A DNA stretch of 64,000 bases, taken from positions 114,195 through 178,194 of the forward strand of contig NW_003101675.1 of assembly GCF_000003855.2 (NCBI RefSeq). Reading direction: 5' to 3'. The notes under the pieces are model-generated. The model had not been told where the DNA came from, ran no database searches, and saw only the letters and a program-made list of their open reading frames with translations. Positions within the stretch are counted from its first letter, which is position 1, and each line of letters opens with the position of its first letter. Below are positions 23,523 through 34,936 of this stretch, one piece after another. The stretch comes from Blastomyces gilchristii SLH14081. Lineage: Eukaryota; Ascomycota; Eurotiomycetes; Onygenales; Ajellomycetaceae. Position numbers and translations under genes: made by a program.

Positions 23523-24188
23523 ATGGCTGCTAGGATAGGCATGAGCCCTGTGAGTTTATTATTCCCCGGCGATCGCGAAAATTCCTACTTCCCACCAAGA
23601 CCCAGAAGAAGTCTAACAATTATGTCATGTCATTATAGCTTTTTAGGGCTCTCCCCAGGCCGACATCCGCTTTCCGCAGACCGCCGCCATTCCTAAATAC
23701 TCTCCCATCCCAGATCCGCCTGCTTTCCGATGAAACAAGAGCTGCCATTGACAAAGCAGTGGCATCTGCGCCGGTTGTTTTGTTCATGAAGGGTACCCCA
23801 GAAACGCCGCAGTGCGGATTCTCAAGAGCAAGCATACAAATTCTTGGACTCCAGGGAGTAGATCCGAGGAAGTTCACCGCATTCAATGTTTTGGAGGATC
23901 CGGAGCTGAGGCAAGGTAAGCGCTTCTCTTCCGTCTCTTTCCGCAGTTCGGACCGTGGCCCCAAATCGTTGACAGATCAATGATTGACAAACCCTTTCTT
24001 TCTATGCTGTAGGTATTAAAGAATATTCGGACTGGCCCACAATCCCGCAGGTGTATCTAAACAAGGAGTTTATTGGCGGTTGCGACATCTTGATGTCCAT
24101 GCATAAAAACGGGGAGCTCGCGAAGCTCCTGGAAGAAAATGGGGTCCTTATTCCTGCCGAAGCGGAAAATGAAGCGCACAAAAAATGA
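23523..24188 (+). CDS. GRX5: monothiol glutaredoxin GRX5, mitochondrial
   Basis: 159 aa, exons 23523-23549, 23639-23915, 24013-24188. The tiny first exon (MAARIGMSP) joins [18 protein letters not shown], a basic mitochondrial presequence. The glutaredoxin domain carries the monothiol CGFS site (Cys68, in [14 protein letters not shown]), then [20 protein letters not shown] with the glutathione-contacting WPTIPQV and GGCDI. Grx5-class proteins pass Fe-S clusters in the matrix (family knowledge). The C-terminal Glu/Lys tail is short. Intact, all splice sites canonical. Confidence 0.94.
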
Positions 24189-24784
24189 GAAGCCCCGAGA
24201 ATCTACGTTATGAAAAGATAAATCACGAAAACCTTGGTCCCAGCAGGATCTTTTGTACTATAAATTCTTTCTATTTTGTGTTTAGCTAAACTGTCAGATT
24301 TCTCTACTTGATGCGATTCCCCCTTCTTCCTATTGGCAATAATTGATGCCTGGGTTTATTGTCTCGATATGCGCTGTACATATTTAGATATACAGTGCAC
24401 AGTTAGCAGATTAGAGAGGGAAATATGCCTATATACCTATGTATTGGTTTCCTTGAAGGGTACACGTATTCCTCTCTAGCAATGTTTGGGTTTGTCTGCA
24501 TTGTGGTGTTGGTTTTGATACCACTACTTTCCCAAGAGCCCCAAGCTGAGGTAACCTCCACCACGGCGCTTGGGCTACTTTACATTCATCTAATGAACCC
24601 AACTCGCTTCTTCAACCCTAGACTTACTGCTCCTTTTCTTTCCTTTCCTTTCACAGTTTCTATCTCCTATCCTACTCACAATACATTGCTCTCTGGGAGT
24701 AGCTAGAGGAAGAAAGGGGTCTGTCACCTGTGGATCCTTTACCCTGTTTTCACTTGGCCCATTCCCACTGAAGGCTCAGAAAAG
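24189..24784. other. intergenic, nothing recognised
   Basis: About 600 bases with GRX5 3' UTR and pyrimidine-rich upstream sequence of the next gene. A 93-codon open frame at 24425 has no coding signature I trust. Confidence 0.5.
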
Positions 24785-25849
24785 ATGTCACGTACTCGTG
24801 GAAAACAAGTAGTGTCTATCCGTGGCATTTTTGGGCGAAAAGTTGCACAGAAAGATGCTTCTGTCCGTAGACCTGCCGCCTATTACAACATGAGAAGCCG
24901 GAAGTATCCTCCTCCACAGAAGTCAAGTGGTTCCAAAGTCTCAAAGGGCCCGAAACGGTTCACATCGATCCAGTTCGGACGTCGCAACCTGAAAGGCGCA
25001 GACTCATCAATGACTATCAGCAGTGGTACCTCTGGTTCAGACGGACAGCGTCTCCTCCATGACTTCGTTGGTGCGTCTAGCTATGAATTTGTTTTGTCCA
25101 CATGATCCTGGCTGCTAATGACGCTCTCCTGAAAGACTCCATCAACACCACACACTCCCAAATCGAAGAGGATATTTCTAAATCGCTGGTAGAAGCAGAG
25201 AGAGCGTTAGAGAAGCGAGTCGCGCAGAGAATCTCGGAACACGACGAGAAACTTGAGCTTTCGCGCGCTACGCGTGCTGCTATCTTCTCCCCCCTGGAGC
25301 CAGAATCTCTGAAGAGTGCAGCTTCCCTAGCTAAAAGCAAGGATAAAATCCATCTCGCCGACGTTTGCAATATACTCAGCCCTACCGAAAAGGCTCTGAA
25401 GGGCCACTGGAAAGCATGGGCCAAAACCCAGCAGAAAATTGCCTGCTTGGCGGTTGAGATACTCGGCCCTGAATCCGTGGCTCTCCCACAACCTACGAGA
25501 GAGGCCATGGGTTCGGGGGCATTTAAGAAGAGACTCGCCAGCGCGGCTGATGCGTTCGAGAAGCAGGAATCCGTAGAGCTAAAGATGTTGGCAGATGTGC
25601 AGAAATGTAGGGATGATATCGCCTGCCTGGCAGGGGAGATGAGGAATCAGGTTACCGCTCAGGAAAAGGTATACTATATTCCATCCTCAGCTTTTATGTT
25701 TTACACTTCTTTCTGCGCTTGGCGAAGCCGGACATTATAGCCAATGAATTAATTCTTTTTTCTTTTCCTTGTAGAAATCGCGAGACGGCAAACGGAAGCA
25801 GAGAGAAGAAATCTGCCAACTGGCTAGGAAGATGATTGCGAATATATGA
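24785..25849 (+). CDS. basic/coiled-coil protein, function unknown
   Basis: 297 aa, exons 24785-25070, 25136-25668, 25775-25849. The 65-base first intron has a GCTAATG branch site; the last exon starts KSRDGKRKQREEI. The N terminus (about residues 1-75) is strongly basic with RxRK clusters, then Ser/Gly-rich, as in a DNA- or RNA-binding disordered region. Residues from about 97 onward are helical and charged (EDISKSLVEAERALEKRVAQ), typical of coiled coils, with an Ala/Lys-rich end. I do not recognise the family. Nuclear or structural roles are possible but unproven. Confidence 0.72.
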
Positions 25850-26460
25850 CCTGACCTCATCGATGGTGGAATTCACAATTGATTAAGGGGAAAAAAGAAA
25901 GAAAATTAACGAAATGCTTTGACTTATATTCTTATGTTATTGCATCAGTTTCCTACGCCAGAACTTGTCTATGGTGCTCTCTCCCAACTTCTATCACCTA
26001 TCGCTGCCCATGTGCTTTTATCCTTTCCGTTTTTTTCACCCTCAAAAAGGTAAAATGGTGTTATATAAATACTAATCAGTATCGAGATATCATGTAGATT
26101 CTTATATCATGAATTATTTAAATTCTCGTCTTTCTACAAAATTAATATCATTCAAGACATTTTCGTTGTTTCCGTGGCGATAAAATCTATTGCGTTTGTT
26201 GCCGGAGAGAACAATCTTCCCAGTGGTTTTGGGCGATCGACGGAACAGCGGCAGAATGCTTGCCCCTTGCATTCAGTTTCTGGAGGACGCACCCTTTCCT
26301 ATTCGGGCTAGTTTCCGGCATCCATCGATTTACCCCTATTCCCGCTGCTGCTGCTGTTGCTGCTGTTGCTGCTATTTCCGCTGCTGCTGTTGTTGCTGTT
26401 GCTTTCTCAGCTTCTTCCTTGGGCCTGGAATTTCGCTTTCACTGGGCCGCCTTCAGTAGC
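25850..26460. other. intergenic, with CTG-rich microsatellite
   Basis: Region between the convergent coiled-coil gene and ECT1. A CTG/TTG imperfect trinucleotide run lies at 26343-26404. Read on the minus strand in one frame it gives an Ala/Thr-rich text after EEAEK, so it may be the decayed C-terminal tail coding of ECT1 (see findings). The plus-strand frames over this run are low-complexity artefacts. Confidence 0.45.
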
Positions 26461-28011
26461 TTAGGTTCGCTGTCTCTCCTCAAATGCCTCCCGGCTTCTT
26501 CAGGATCCGCTGCACAATCTCGCCAGCGTTCACATGCTCGAAAGAGGTGAGAATCTACTTGTCTGAAAATTCCTAGTTTTGATGGAGCAATGTATGGATC
26601 ATATGTGAGGGGTATAAATGTTTGTGGGACCGTGGTAGACCGCATCAGGCATGCCAAATGGTAGAGCTTTGAGATATTCAATGTTAGGCGTAAATGGAGC
26701 GCAGAATATAACGGCGTGGACGTACTATATGTGAGCAGTTAGTTTGCTTCCTTTTGCGTGTCATATCCTCGGTATCGGATCGAGAAAGAAAATAAAAATA
26801 AAAATAAAAATAAATAAATAAATAAAGAGTGGGTATACACATACACGACACTGGAGAACGCAAAGTCCGCGCTCAAAAATATTCATGATCGGGTAATTCA
26901 GGCCCTTCCAGTGATTGATGACTTCGTCGTCATGGACGCCGGCCACAATATAGGCTGGACCGTAATCTTCTCCATATTCCTTTACTCTGTTGTCAACGTT
27001 CTCTGGAAGGTACCAGCCACGACGAGTTGCGTCCTCAGCTTCAATCGCGAGGACACGGCGAAGAAATTCGATATGGCCGGAAGAAAATAAATCAAAACCG
27101 CCATCAACGTAGGCGATCCGCTGGCCTGGTTTTGGTCCCTTGCCATCAACGAGGTGCTGGAAACTACCTTGTTCCGTGCTAGTATGCTGGAGTTTTGCGG
27201 AGGCCGAGGCTTCCCAGGTCCACACATCGGGTCCCGGGTTTAAGCCAGTTTCATCAGTTGCATAGTCTTTAATTCTCTGGAGAGATTCACTGGCAACTTG
27301 CTTCCGCTCCTCATCGCTCCCCGAGCCCTCCTCCCCCCTCAGGAATGCAGGGAAAGACTTGATAAAATGGGTGCGTGTGCAAAGAAGCATCCTGCCGACC
27401 AGATCCGTTGTAGAAATGCCGGGGGTACGTTTCACGACCAGAAAACGCCCAGCAGCTTTGACAAATCTGTAGCAGTCATCCCCATTACTATCGGAAGTGA
27501 TATCATCTCCATGGACAACATAGTAACAGCCATAGTGGGAGATCCACGGTAGCTGCGTGACATATGGCGCATGAGGAATTGACTTTGATGCCCAACGACA
27601 TGCGTCAACTGCGGATACTCTTTTTCCGATGCCACCCAAACGTCAGTAATAAGTTTCCCATGCCGGTTGAAAGAACAGAGGGCGGACGGACGGACCGTTC
27701 GGAGAGTGTCATGACCGTAGGCCCCTTGTTTTCCAGAATCTCCTCGTCGGAATGTACACCCACAAGCAGCTCCTTTCCGAGCCTGCGAGCCTGAAGCATC
27801 GCTCCCGCGTGGCCTATAATTGCGCTAACCTGTTAGTCTTGAGCAATTGGACAACGGGGTAAACAAGCTGGGCAGAAGCACACATCAACCACTCACCGTG
27901 ATGGCTAAAGTCGAAGCAACCATCGATCCAGATACGGTCTTTACTGATGGGAACATCTTCTTGAGGGTCTACTGGCCATTGTCCAGGGGCAGGCACAGAT
28001 GATGTAGACAT
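26461..28011 (-). CDS. ECT1: ethanolamine-phosphate cytidylyltransferase (ECT1), last exon disrupted
   Basis: Exons 28011-27897, 27813-27696, 27619-26845 and last exon from 26724. The enzyme makes CDP-ethanolamine in the Kennedy pathway. Two cytidylyltransferase domains are visible: IWIDGCFDFSHHG-HAGAML and later IAYVDGGFDLFSSGHIEFLR. HWKGLNYPIMNIFERGLCVL follows, then the last exon YVHAVIFCAPFTPNIEYLKA. In the last exon conserved sequence jumps frame three times: after VYHGPT (extra A, minus strand, at 26621-26623), after VDSHL (extra T at 26541-26543) and after AGEIVQRILKK (extra C near 26493). As written the protein stops at 26599; the conserved tail ends at a TAA at 26461. The copia element lies 675 bases upstream. 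Either a decayed 3' end or clustered sequence errors. Confidence 0.88.
26785..26826. repeat. AAAAT/AAAT microsatellite in ECT1 intron 3
   Basis: Tandem AAAAT units followed by AAAT units, inside the intron 26844-26725 of ECT1 (TTTTA/TTTA on the coding strand). Confidence 0.8.
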
Positions 28012-28680
28012 AGCTGTGAAATGGTAAACTGTAGAGAGAGGGTCGGGTCGGGACCGAGGGTTTGCAGCAATGATGAGGGGGTTGTGGCATGTGATAACTG
28101 AGGATTGTTGATATTCAAAGGATACAAACAGAGTAGACGGGATTGTTGTTTATTATCTATCTGTTCATTGCGTGACTGTGGCATGTATTGAGCCTTTTAA
28201 TTGAGCATCTTGTAACCAGAGAGAGTGAGTGTGTTGAGCGCGGGGAGAAGAGCGAGGAGGAGGAATGTTGGGGTCGGGGAGCGAGCAGTATTTATTTATT
28301 TATTTAACTATTTATGGCAGCCGGACCGTGGCCCCGTTTAAATATTTAGTTAAATACAGGGTAGAGTAGACTTTGTCTGATGTTCTACTAAGATAGTATT
28401 TAACTAAATAATAAATAGTATATTTATGGTCAACAGCAAGATCTTTTGTTTTTTAAATCATCAAAAGTTCTTGTTTGCTTTTTCCATTTAAATATCAATT
28501 TTGTCGCTGTATCATATTTAATACCCCAACGATTGCCACAGGAAGATGTTATGGAGCAGTTGAACTCCTCTTGATTGGTACGGTACGTTAACAATAATAA
28601 TATACAGTACATTGTTGTCGTCCAACCTGTGAGTTCTTTTGCATGGAAAGATATCACGTATTTAATATAATATCAACGAC
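28012..28680. other. ECT1 upstream region
   Basis: 669 bases between ECT1 and the copia element. It contains TATT/TTTA-rich repeats at about 28288-28315 and 28338-28420. No gene seen. Confidence 0.5.
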
Positions 28681-28685
28681 TTCTT

Positions 28686-28801
28686 TGTAGCATCCGCCCT
28701 AGTGGCGTTGCCGTAGCGACCGCTCCGCCTACACGTGATCTCATATGTAATATATATAGCTAGCTCTTCCTACACGAATATAACAGATTAACCATCCCAC
28801 A
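28686..28801 (+). repeat. left LTR of the copia element
   Basis: 116 bp, TGTAGCATCC...CATCCCACA. It differs from the right LTR at three sites, all transitions (CG/CA, CG/TG, TA/CA). Still rich in CpG, unlike the interior. Confidence 0.95.
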
Positions 28802-28814
28802 GGTTATAGCCCGG
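28802..28814 (+). other. candidate primer-binding site
   Basis: GGTTATAGCCCGG directly follows the left LTR. It nearly matches the complement of the anticodon arm of initiator tRNA-Met (one base short of GGTTATGAGCCC), the half-tRNA priming mode known for some copia elements. Inference only. Confidence 0.4.
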
Positions 28815-29037
28815 ATAGCACATTTTTACAAAGGATTACATTTTTTTTACTTTTGTTTAAAAACACCTGTGTAAGCATTGAATGTGTTCATCCTGAATAG
28901 AAGAATTCTTTTATCATATTTACATTGCATGTTATGAGTGTATCTGCTTGATCAGTGATTGAAATAGCAGAACTCTTCAGTATAATATAACACATTTTTT
29001 TTCTTTTCAATTTCTTTATTCAACTCTTCTTTGACTG

Positions 29038-32000
29038 ATGAGTGATATATCTACATCACAGAGTGATAGAAGAAGAACTTTACATTTACATTCTCACACT
29101 CAGGCATCTATCAATGAAGAATCAGAGAAAATAGATACTACATAATATATAAAAGTCACAGAAGAGATCATGAAGTCATCTATAAATAGTGAAGTAGATT
29201 ATAGATTGAATGATGATATCTCAAGCTTATAAGCAATATGTACAGAAGTATGACACATAAGTACTATATCTAGAATAAGTTCAGATGATATAATATTAAT
29301 AATATTTAATAATCTGATAATGTTCTGTGACAGAATGAGTATATGTTGAGTAGTCACTTCTGCAGCAGATGATTTCAAATCTGAGATTTACAAATATTAA
29401 AAGAATATTCAAAAAGCTATGAATATCAAAGCTGTAATCACATTTGATAATAATAACTATAAGATCTGATATACAGAAATTCTTGCAGATGCTGAAGTTA
29501 TCAGTGAATCTGATATTCTTATGAAGAATTAATATGTCTGTTCAGAAGACATCAGTCAAGATATATTAAATGCTGAAAAATAAAGCATTTATATCAAAGC
29601 ACTGTATTGATGTATGTTGCAGTTCTTATTAGAATCTGTATATACAATCATTGAAACTCTTGAGTCAGATAATACAGCTGTACTATAAAAAAGAATTGAA
29701 GTTAAATATACTGTCTCACTTATAGAGAAATATATGAATATTATGAAAGAATTTATCATCTTACATGTCAGAGATAATGATTATCTAATATTTTAGAGAA
29801 GATTTCATTATCTAGTTACATATTATAAGAAATTGATAAATAACTCAGAAGACTTCTATCATGATCTCTTTCTTATTGATTTGAAGAAGTATCAAAAGTC
29901 TTTTATTAAGACATGTTTAGATGATTTCTACATGTCTGGTCAGAACTCTATACACAATATTAATATTAATAATCTCATGAAACAGTTGATAAACTGTATA
30001 AACAAGTTTAAGAATAAAAATTCTAAGTCTCAGTGAGTTAATATAACTATCATAACTCTCTCTACATTATCTGTATACAGTTCTAAATATGAGATATGCA
30101 GTTTGAGATGACACTGAAAAAACATCTGTTAATATCTGTATTCAGAACTTGCTACTGAACAGTGATATGAGTTAAATAAGAAATATATTATTACATCTGA
30201 GAAGAACAATAGTAATAATATCAGTATCAGCAGACATGACAAGTGTAAGAGTAAAAAGAAGAACAAAGATAATAAGAAGAAGAAATTCTCTGATCTTATA
30301 ATCTCACAATCTGCAGCTGTCAATATGACAATTGCTTTTTCAGCAACTATTAATATAATAAGCAAACCTTGATTTCTTAACATATATACAAGTTTTCACA
30401 TAACAGATAAAAAGCAGTTCCTCATTCAGTGAAAGATGTATGATAATAATATGAAGATTCACACAGTGAATAAAGATTATAATTATATCAAAGAGATCAG
30501 TGATCTTCTTCTAGAATCTGAAGAAGAGAATATCACTGTCTGTGATGTTTATTATGTTTTTAATCTCACAGTTAATCTATTGTCATTCATCAGGTTGAAG
30601 AATCAGAGTTTTCAATATAAGCTTTCAAGCTTGAACACCTTATTCTATTTTATTATTAAAGTATTAAGTGAAGTGATATTCACTGTAATCTGTATATCTT
30701 AAAACTCAATTTATAAAATAGTTGAAAGAATGTCAGAAGTTGATATATATTATAAGTCTAAAGCAGTCTATTTCACAGTGAAATTATATATATATAATAA
30801 TGACTATACTAAAGCTATAATTACTATTGATGACAATAATCTTATCATTGATTAACCTCAATATCAAGAATCACTTACAACTGTGAAAATACTTGCAGAG
30901 TGATATGTTGATCTGAGATATATATATATGAAAGCTATTATAGCATTGGCAAAGAATTCACTATCTAGCATCTGTATTAAAGACACTAAGATCAATTTCT
31001 TTTATAATATCTGTATTAAAGCAGGTATGACATGTAAATACTCAATCATCTTCATGCCACAGGCAGTACACTCAATGAAGCAGATTCATATCAATCTTAC
31101 AGATGATAAGTGAATATTGAGTAAGTCTATAGATTACTCTGTTGAATTGTGACAGAGTAATAAATATTATATGTTAATTATGAATAATGTGATCAGATAT
31201 AGATGAATCTATTTCTTATATATTAAGAATCAAACTTACAATTACTATACACACTGAGTTTAATTCATAAAGAATCTAGGTTTTACTGCATCAGTATATA
31301 TCAGAACTAATATTAATAATATATTTAAATTTATGAAGATTACAGTATTATTCATCAATCATGACACAGTATAAAAACTAACTACTTCTCAATCATCACA
31401 TTAAGATGATGTGTCTGAGTACAGAATACATACAATTATGGCCTGCATTAAAGTAGTTCTTATTAATAAGAAGATTCTGAAGAAATTCTGAATGAACATT
31501 CTGAAAACAGTTATTTTAATCATAAATAATACACTCATATCTACAGTTCTATATAATGAAAAGTATTGATCTGCAGTTGCAGATGATGATAGTAAAGAAG
31601 CTGTTTATAGCTCTTATATAATTTCTTTTTCAGCATTGATAAATGCTCTGCTGTAGATCATACATTTCTATAAGCTTAAAACTAATGTTTTTACTCATTT
31701 TTATAAATCATAGAAGTCATTGAATAAGTTGTCTGCATGAACTGATTCATATAAGCTTATTAAATTCTGCAGATGTTCAATCTATTACTTATGAAGTTCT
31801 ACAATAGATAAAATTATTGATATAAGTAATATAATTTTCTCTGTAAAAGTGTAAGAAATGCTGAAGATTACTATAACTACTACAACTGCAGCAACTGATA
31901 CTGTTTCTATCATCTATTTAATGAAGAATTCTGACATTTCTGAATTGATGAGTACAGATTGAATGCAGTCAGCAAAGGCATTTACAGCTTATACTTTCAT

Positions 32001-33600
32001 TCTCATTACTGATTTTCTTCTGAAATCACACAAGAATGCTATGAGTAGATCAGAGACAGTGAGAGATTATTGAAAGAAATCAATACAATATGAAATATCT
32101 GACCTTGAGAGACATAAGACCTGAACACTTATTTCATATTCTGATATCTCATATAATGAATCAGTGATATCTGATTACTGAGTATTCATTGAAAAGAACT
32201 ACTCTGATAATCTCAATACTGATAAGAATGATATATTATGAAAATCTCAATGAGTTATATGTAATAACTGATTGAAGAAAGATACTTATCAGAAGACTTA
32301 TACTTCTATGATTACAGATATAATAAATTGAATAATGTTTATAATTGCTGTAAAGTGTGATTGAACTCTATAATAAGTGAATATAGTAATAGTATATCTG
32401 TATAATAGATTAGAAAAAACAGTCTATATGAGATAACTTATAGACTTTGAATAAGAAACTCAGTGTATACTTATCTGTGCAGTTGAAGAATCTCTATATG
32501 AATTGAATTCAGCTGTTAAAATATAATATGACTACTTAACAGCTATACTGTAAGAAAATGACTTCAGTCTGAGTTCTTATAACTCTGCTCTTTGAAAGCA
32601 TTCAGCCTGAAAACACCTGTATATGATTATATATGTTGATGATCTTCATATCTTTGTGAATGCTCTGAAGAATGCTGATTGACTTATTAACATTTTACAG
32701 TAAAAACTAGAGATCAAAGACTTAAAGAAACTCACAAAATATCTAGAAATGAAAGTGAAATATATAAAGAGTGAAATTAAATTAATACTCTGATATTATA
32801 TCAATGAATTGATAGAAGATTTTTATCTAGATGATGTAATCACTGTCTATATACTCATGAATGAGAATCTACATCTAGATGACTTCTCTGTCTCTGAAAA
32901 GAAAAGCAGTTTTACAAAGTAATGATTTCAGTATAATGTTAAGTATCTGCAATACTTAGCTATTAAGCTGTAGCTGAATATCATCTGTGCAGTATCTCTA
33001 CTGATGCAGAAGAACACTGCTCTCATCTCTAAGATATGAAAGACTCTATTACATATTATTTAATATTTAAAAGAAATGTGTGAGATTGACATATTCTATA
33101 TAAAGAATGATGATGAGAAATCTGAGAATGAATTTCTGAATGTGACATACATGTCAGTTGAATATATAGATTTCAATTGAGCTGATCTGTTGAATGATAA
33201 TTGTAAATCTACATTCAGTTATATCTTTAAATTGAGAAATGTACTGATTTCATGATGATTGAGCAAGCAACTCTGTGTATTCTTAAGCTCTAATGAGGCT
33301 GAATATGTGGTGTTGAGTGATACTGTACATGAAGCAATATGATTGAGAAGTATGATAATGAATCTGAGCTTCATTGAAACAGAAGACTCTCTGTCAATTA
33401 AGACAGATAATAAGAGAATGATTGATCTTGTTACAGTGACTGTAATCACTGCAAGAAGTAAGCATATTGATATCTGATTTCATTACACCTGCAGCCAGTT
33501 GAACAATGACATAATCTCAATTAATTACATCTCAACTGAAGAAATGATAGCAGATGAATTGACTAAACTCTTGAATACAATTGCATTTTGTTGATTCCTT
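29038..33600 (+). pseudogene. degenerate copia gag-pol
   Basis: Starts ATG at 29038 (MSDISTSQSDRRRTLHLHSH). Identified blocks: GAG_pre-integrase IKALAKNSL-like text (AIIALAKNSLSSICIKDTKI at 30937-30996), RT active site IIYVDDLHIFVN, RNase H CVFLSSNEAEYVVLSDTVHE, and terminal ADELTK. Order PR-INT-RT-RH defines Ty1/copia rather than gypsy. Stop codons stand where Trp, Gln or Arg are expected, for example TGA after DTVHEAI where copia proteins have Trp. Reading frame is otherwise mostly kept, so damage came from base substitution rather than indels. Confidence 0.88.
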
Positions 33601-33758
33601 GATTTACTAGGTTTTACAGATGAAGAGGGACAGAATACATAAACTCAATGCAGATAGCATGATTTGGATGGATTTGAGGATGGCATAGCTAGATCTGCAA
33701 GAGATGATTGATTCTTTATTATGGTGTTTGTGATCTTGCATGGCGATGCGAGGGGGGG

Positions 33759-33874
33759 TGTAGCATCCACCCTAGTGGCGTTGCCGTAGCGACCGCTCCG
33801 CCTACATGTGATCTCATATGTAATATATATAGCTAGCTCTTCCTACACGAATACAACAGATTAACCATCCCACA
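33759..33874 (+). repeat. right LTR of the copia element
   Basis: 116 bp, same ends as the left LTR, preceded by a polypurine tract and followed by the TTCTT duplication. Confidence 0.95.
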
Positions 33875-33879
33875 TTCTT

Positions 33880-34936
33880 ATAGGGTTCTAGCTTGATATT
33901 TAGTTGTCCTGAGCGGAGTCTTCAGTTCGACCTTTTTCTTTTTCTTTCTTCTTCTTCTTTGCAGGGCAATGTACAGTACATATATAACTATACTGCGTAC
34001 ATGTCGCATCTGACATTTATTACTGGAAATCGGATGGGATCTTGTATTTATTTAAATAGTCTCGACTCTCGACTCATCCCCCCTTGTGCGAGTCAACAAC
34101 CGGTAGCTCAAAACACAATCCGGGCATCACACACTTTGGGCCGATTCAATGACGTTATAGCAATCCATAATCTTAGACAAGTTAGATAGATAACTATATA
34201 AAAGAGGAGAGACGGAAGACAACGGCGCAAGCAGAGAGGAGAAACCTAGCAAAGTAAAATCAATAATGTACAGCACGTACGCACAACGTACACAGTTCTG
34301 GTGAAAAATATCAACCTGTCACAACAAGAAGAAAAGACTCTGGACGAAGAATTGGAAGAACTGCGAACGAGGGAAAAGGCACCAACCTACCGTGATACAG
34401 AAAATAAATAATCCACACCGGGCGAAATCCAACAATAACAAGACGTACGTTGCTGTGATGATCCAGGGGGTAGTTATTTATTGTTTAAAATATTTATTAG
34501 CTAAATAAATATTTTCATGTCAGTTTATTTATTATTATTATTTCATAAACTTCGCGACCTTCCAGCTAACGTTATTTAACTTATTTATTTACAGCAAGCA
34601 GAGTTCTTCTGTTTCTCAACCTCCATAACTAACTTATTTACTTCCCTTCCATATAGCAAGATCAATCCAACAGCGTTGCCTATATGCTATGGACCAGTTC
34701 GCACCCTGCCCCGACAGCCCAGCCCAGCCCAGCCCAGCCCAGCAGTATATTATAACCAGCAGTATAATAATATGTATGATATCTCCGCCATCCTGCTTCC
34801 TCTGCCTGTGCCTGCCTGGACGAAGTAAATAGTGTGATCTGACTGACTGACCTAGCCAGGCCTGACGGGGGTTTGCGTTGTTGTGATTTGCGCCAGCTAA
34901 ATATTTAGGAGCAAACCCAGCCGCCACGCCGCCGCC
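33880..34936. other. intergenic upstream of His-rich protein gene
   Basis: About 1.06 kb with pyrimidine-rich and TATTTATTT-like stretches (34475-34600) and a pentanucleotide repeat AGCCC x5 (34716-34740). No gene recognised. Confidence 0.5.

Larger units (their letters stand above)
28681..33879 (+). mobile_element. complete Ty1/copia LTR retrotransposon, hypermutated interior
   Basis: The element spans 28686-33874 (5189 bp) with two 116-bp LTRs that begin TG and end CA, flanked by a perfect 5-bp duplication TTCTT (28681-28685 and 33875-33879). A polypurine tract (AGGGGGGG, 33751-33758) precedes the right LTR. Domains read left to right in copia order: gag from about 29038; protease/linker text near 30436 (TVCDVYYVFNLTVNLLSFIR); GAG_pre-integrase and integrase near 30930-31500; reverse transcriptase with YVDD at 32632-32643; RNase H with EAEY at 33295-33306 and a RSKHIDI..ADELTK end near 33450-33570. 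Every domain is full of stops of the TGA/TAA/TAG kind, so the element is dead by itself. Confidence 0.95.

Noticed and set aside
26190..26550. Plus-strand poly-Cys and poly-Ala open frames
   Set aside because: They are products of the CTG-type microsatellite and the antisense of ECT1's end.
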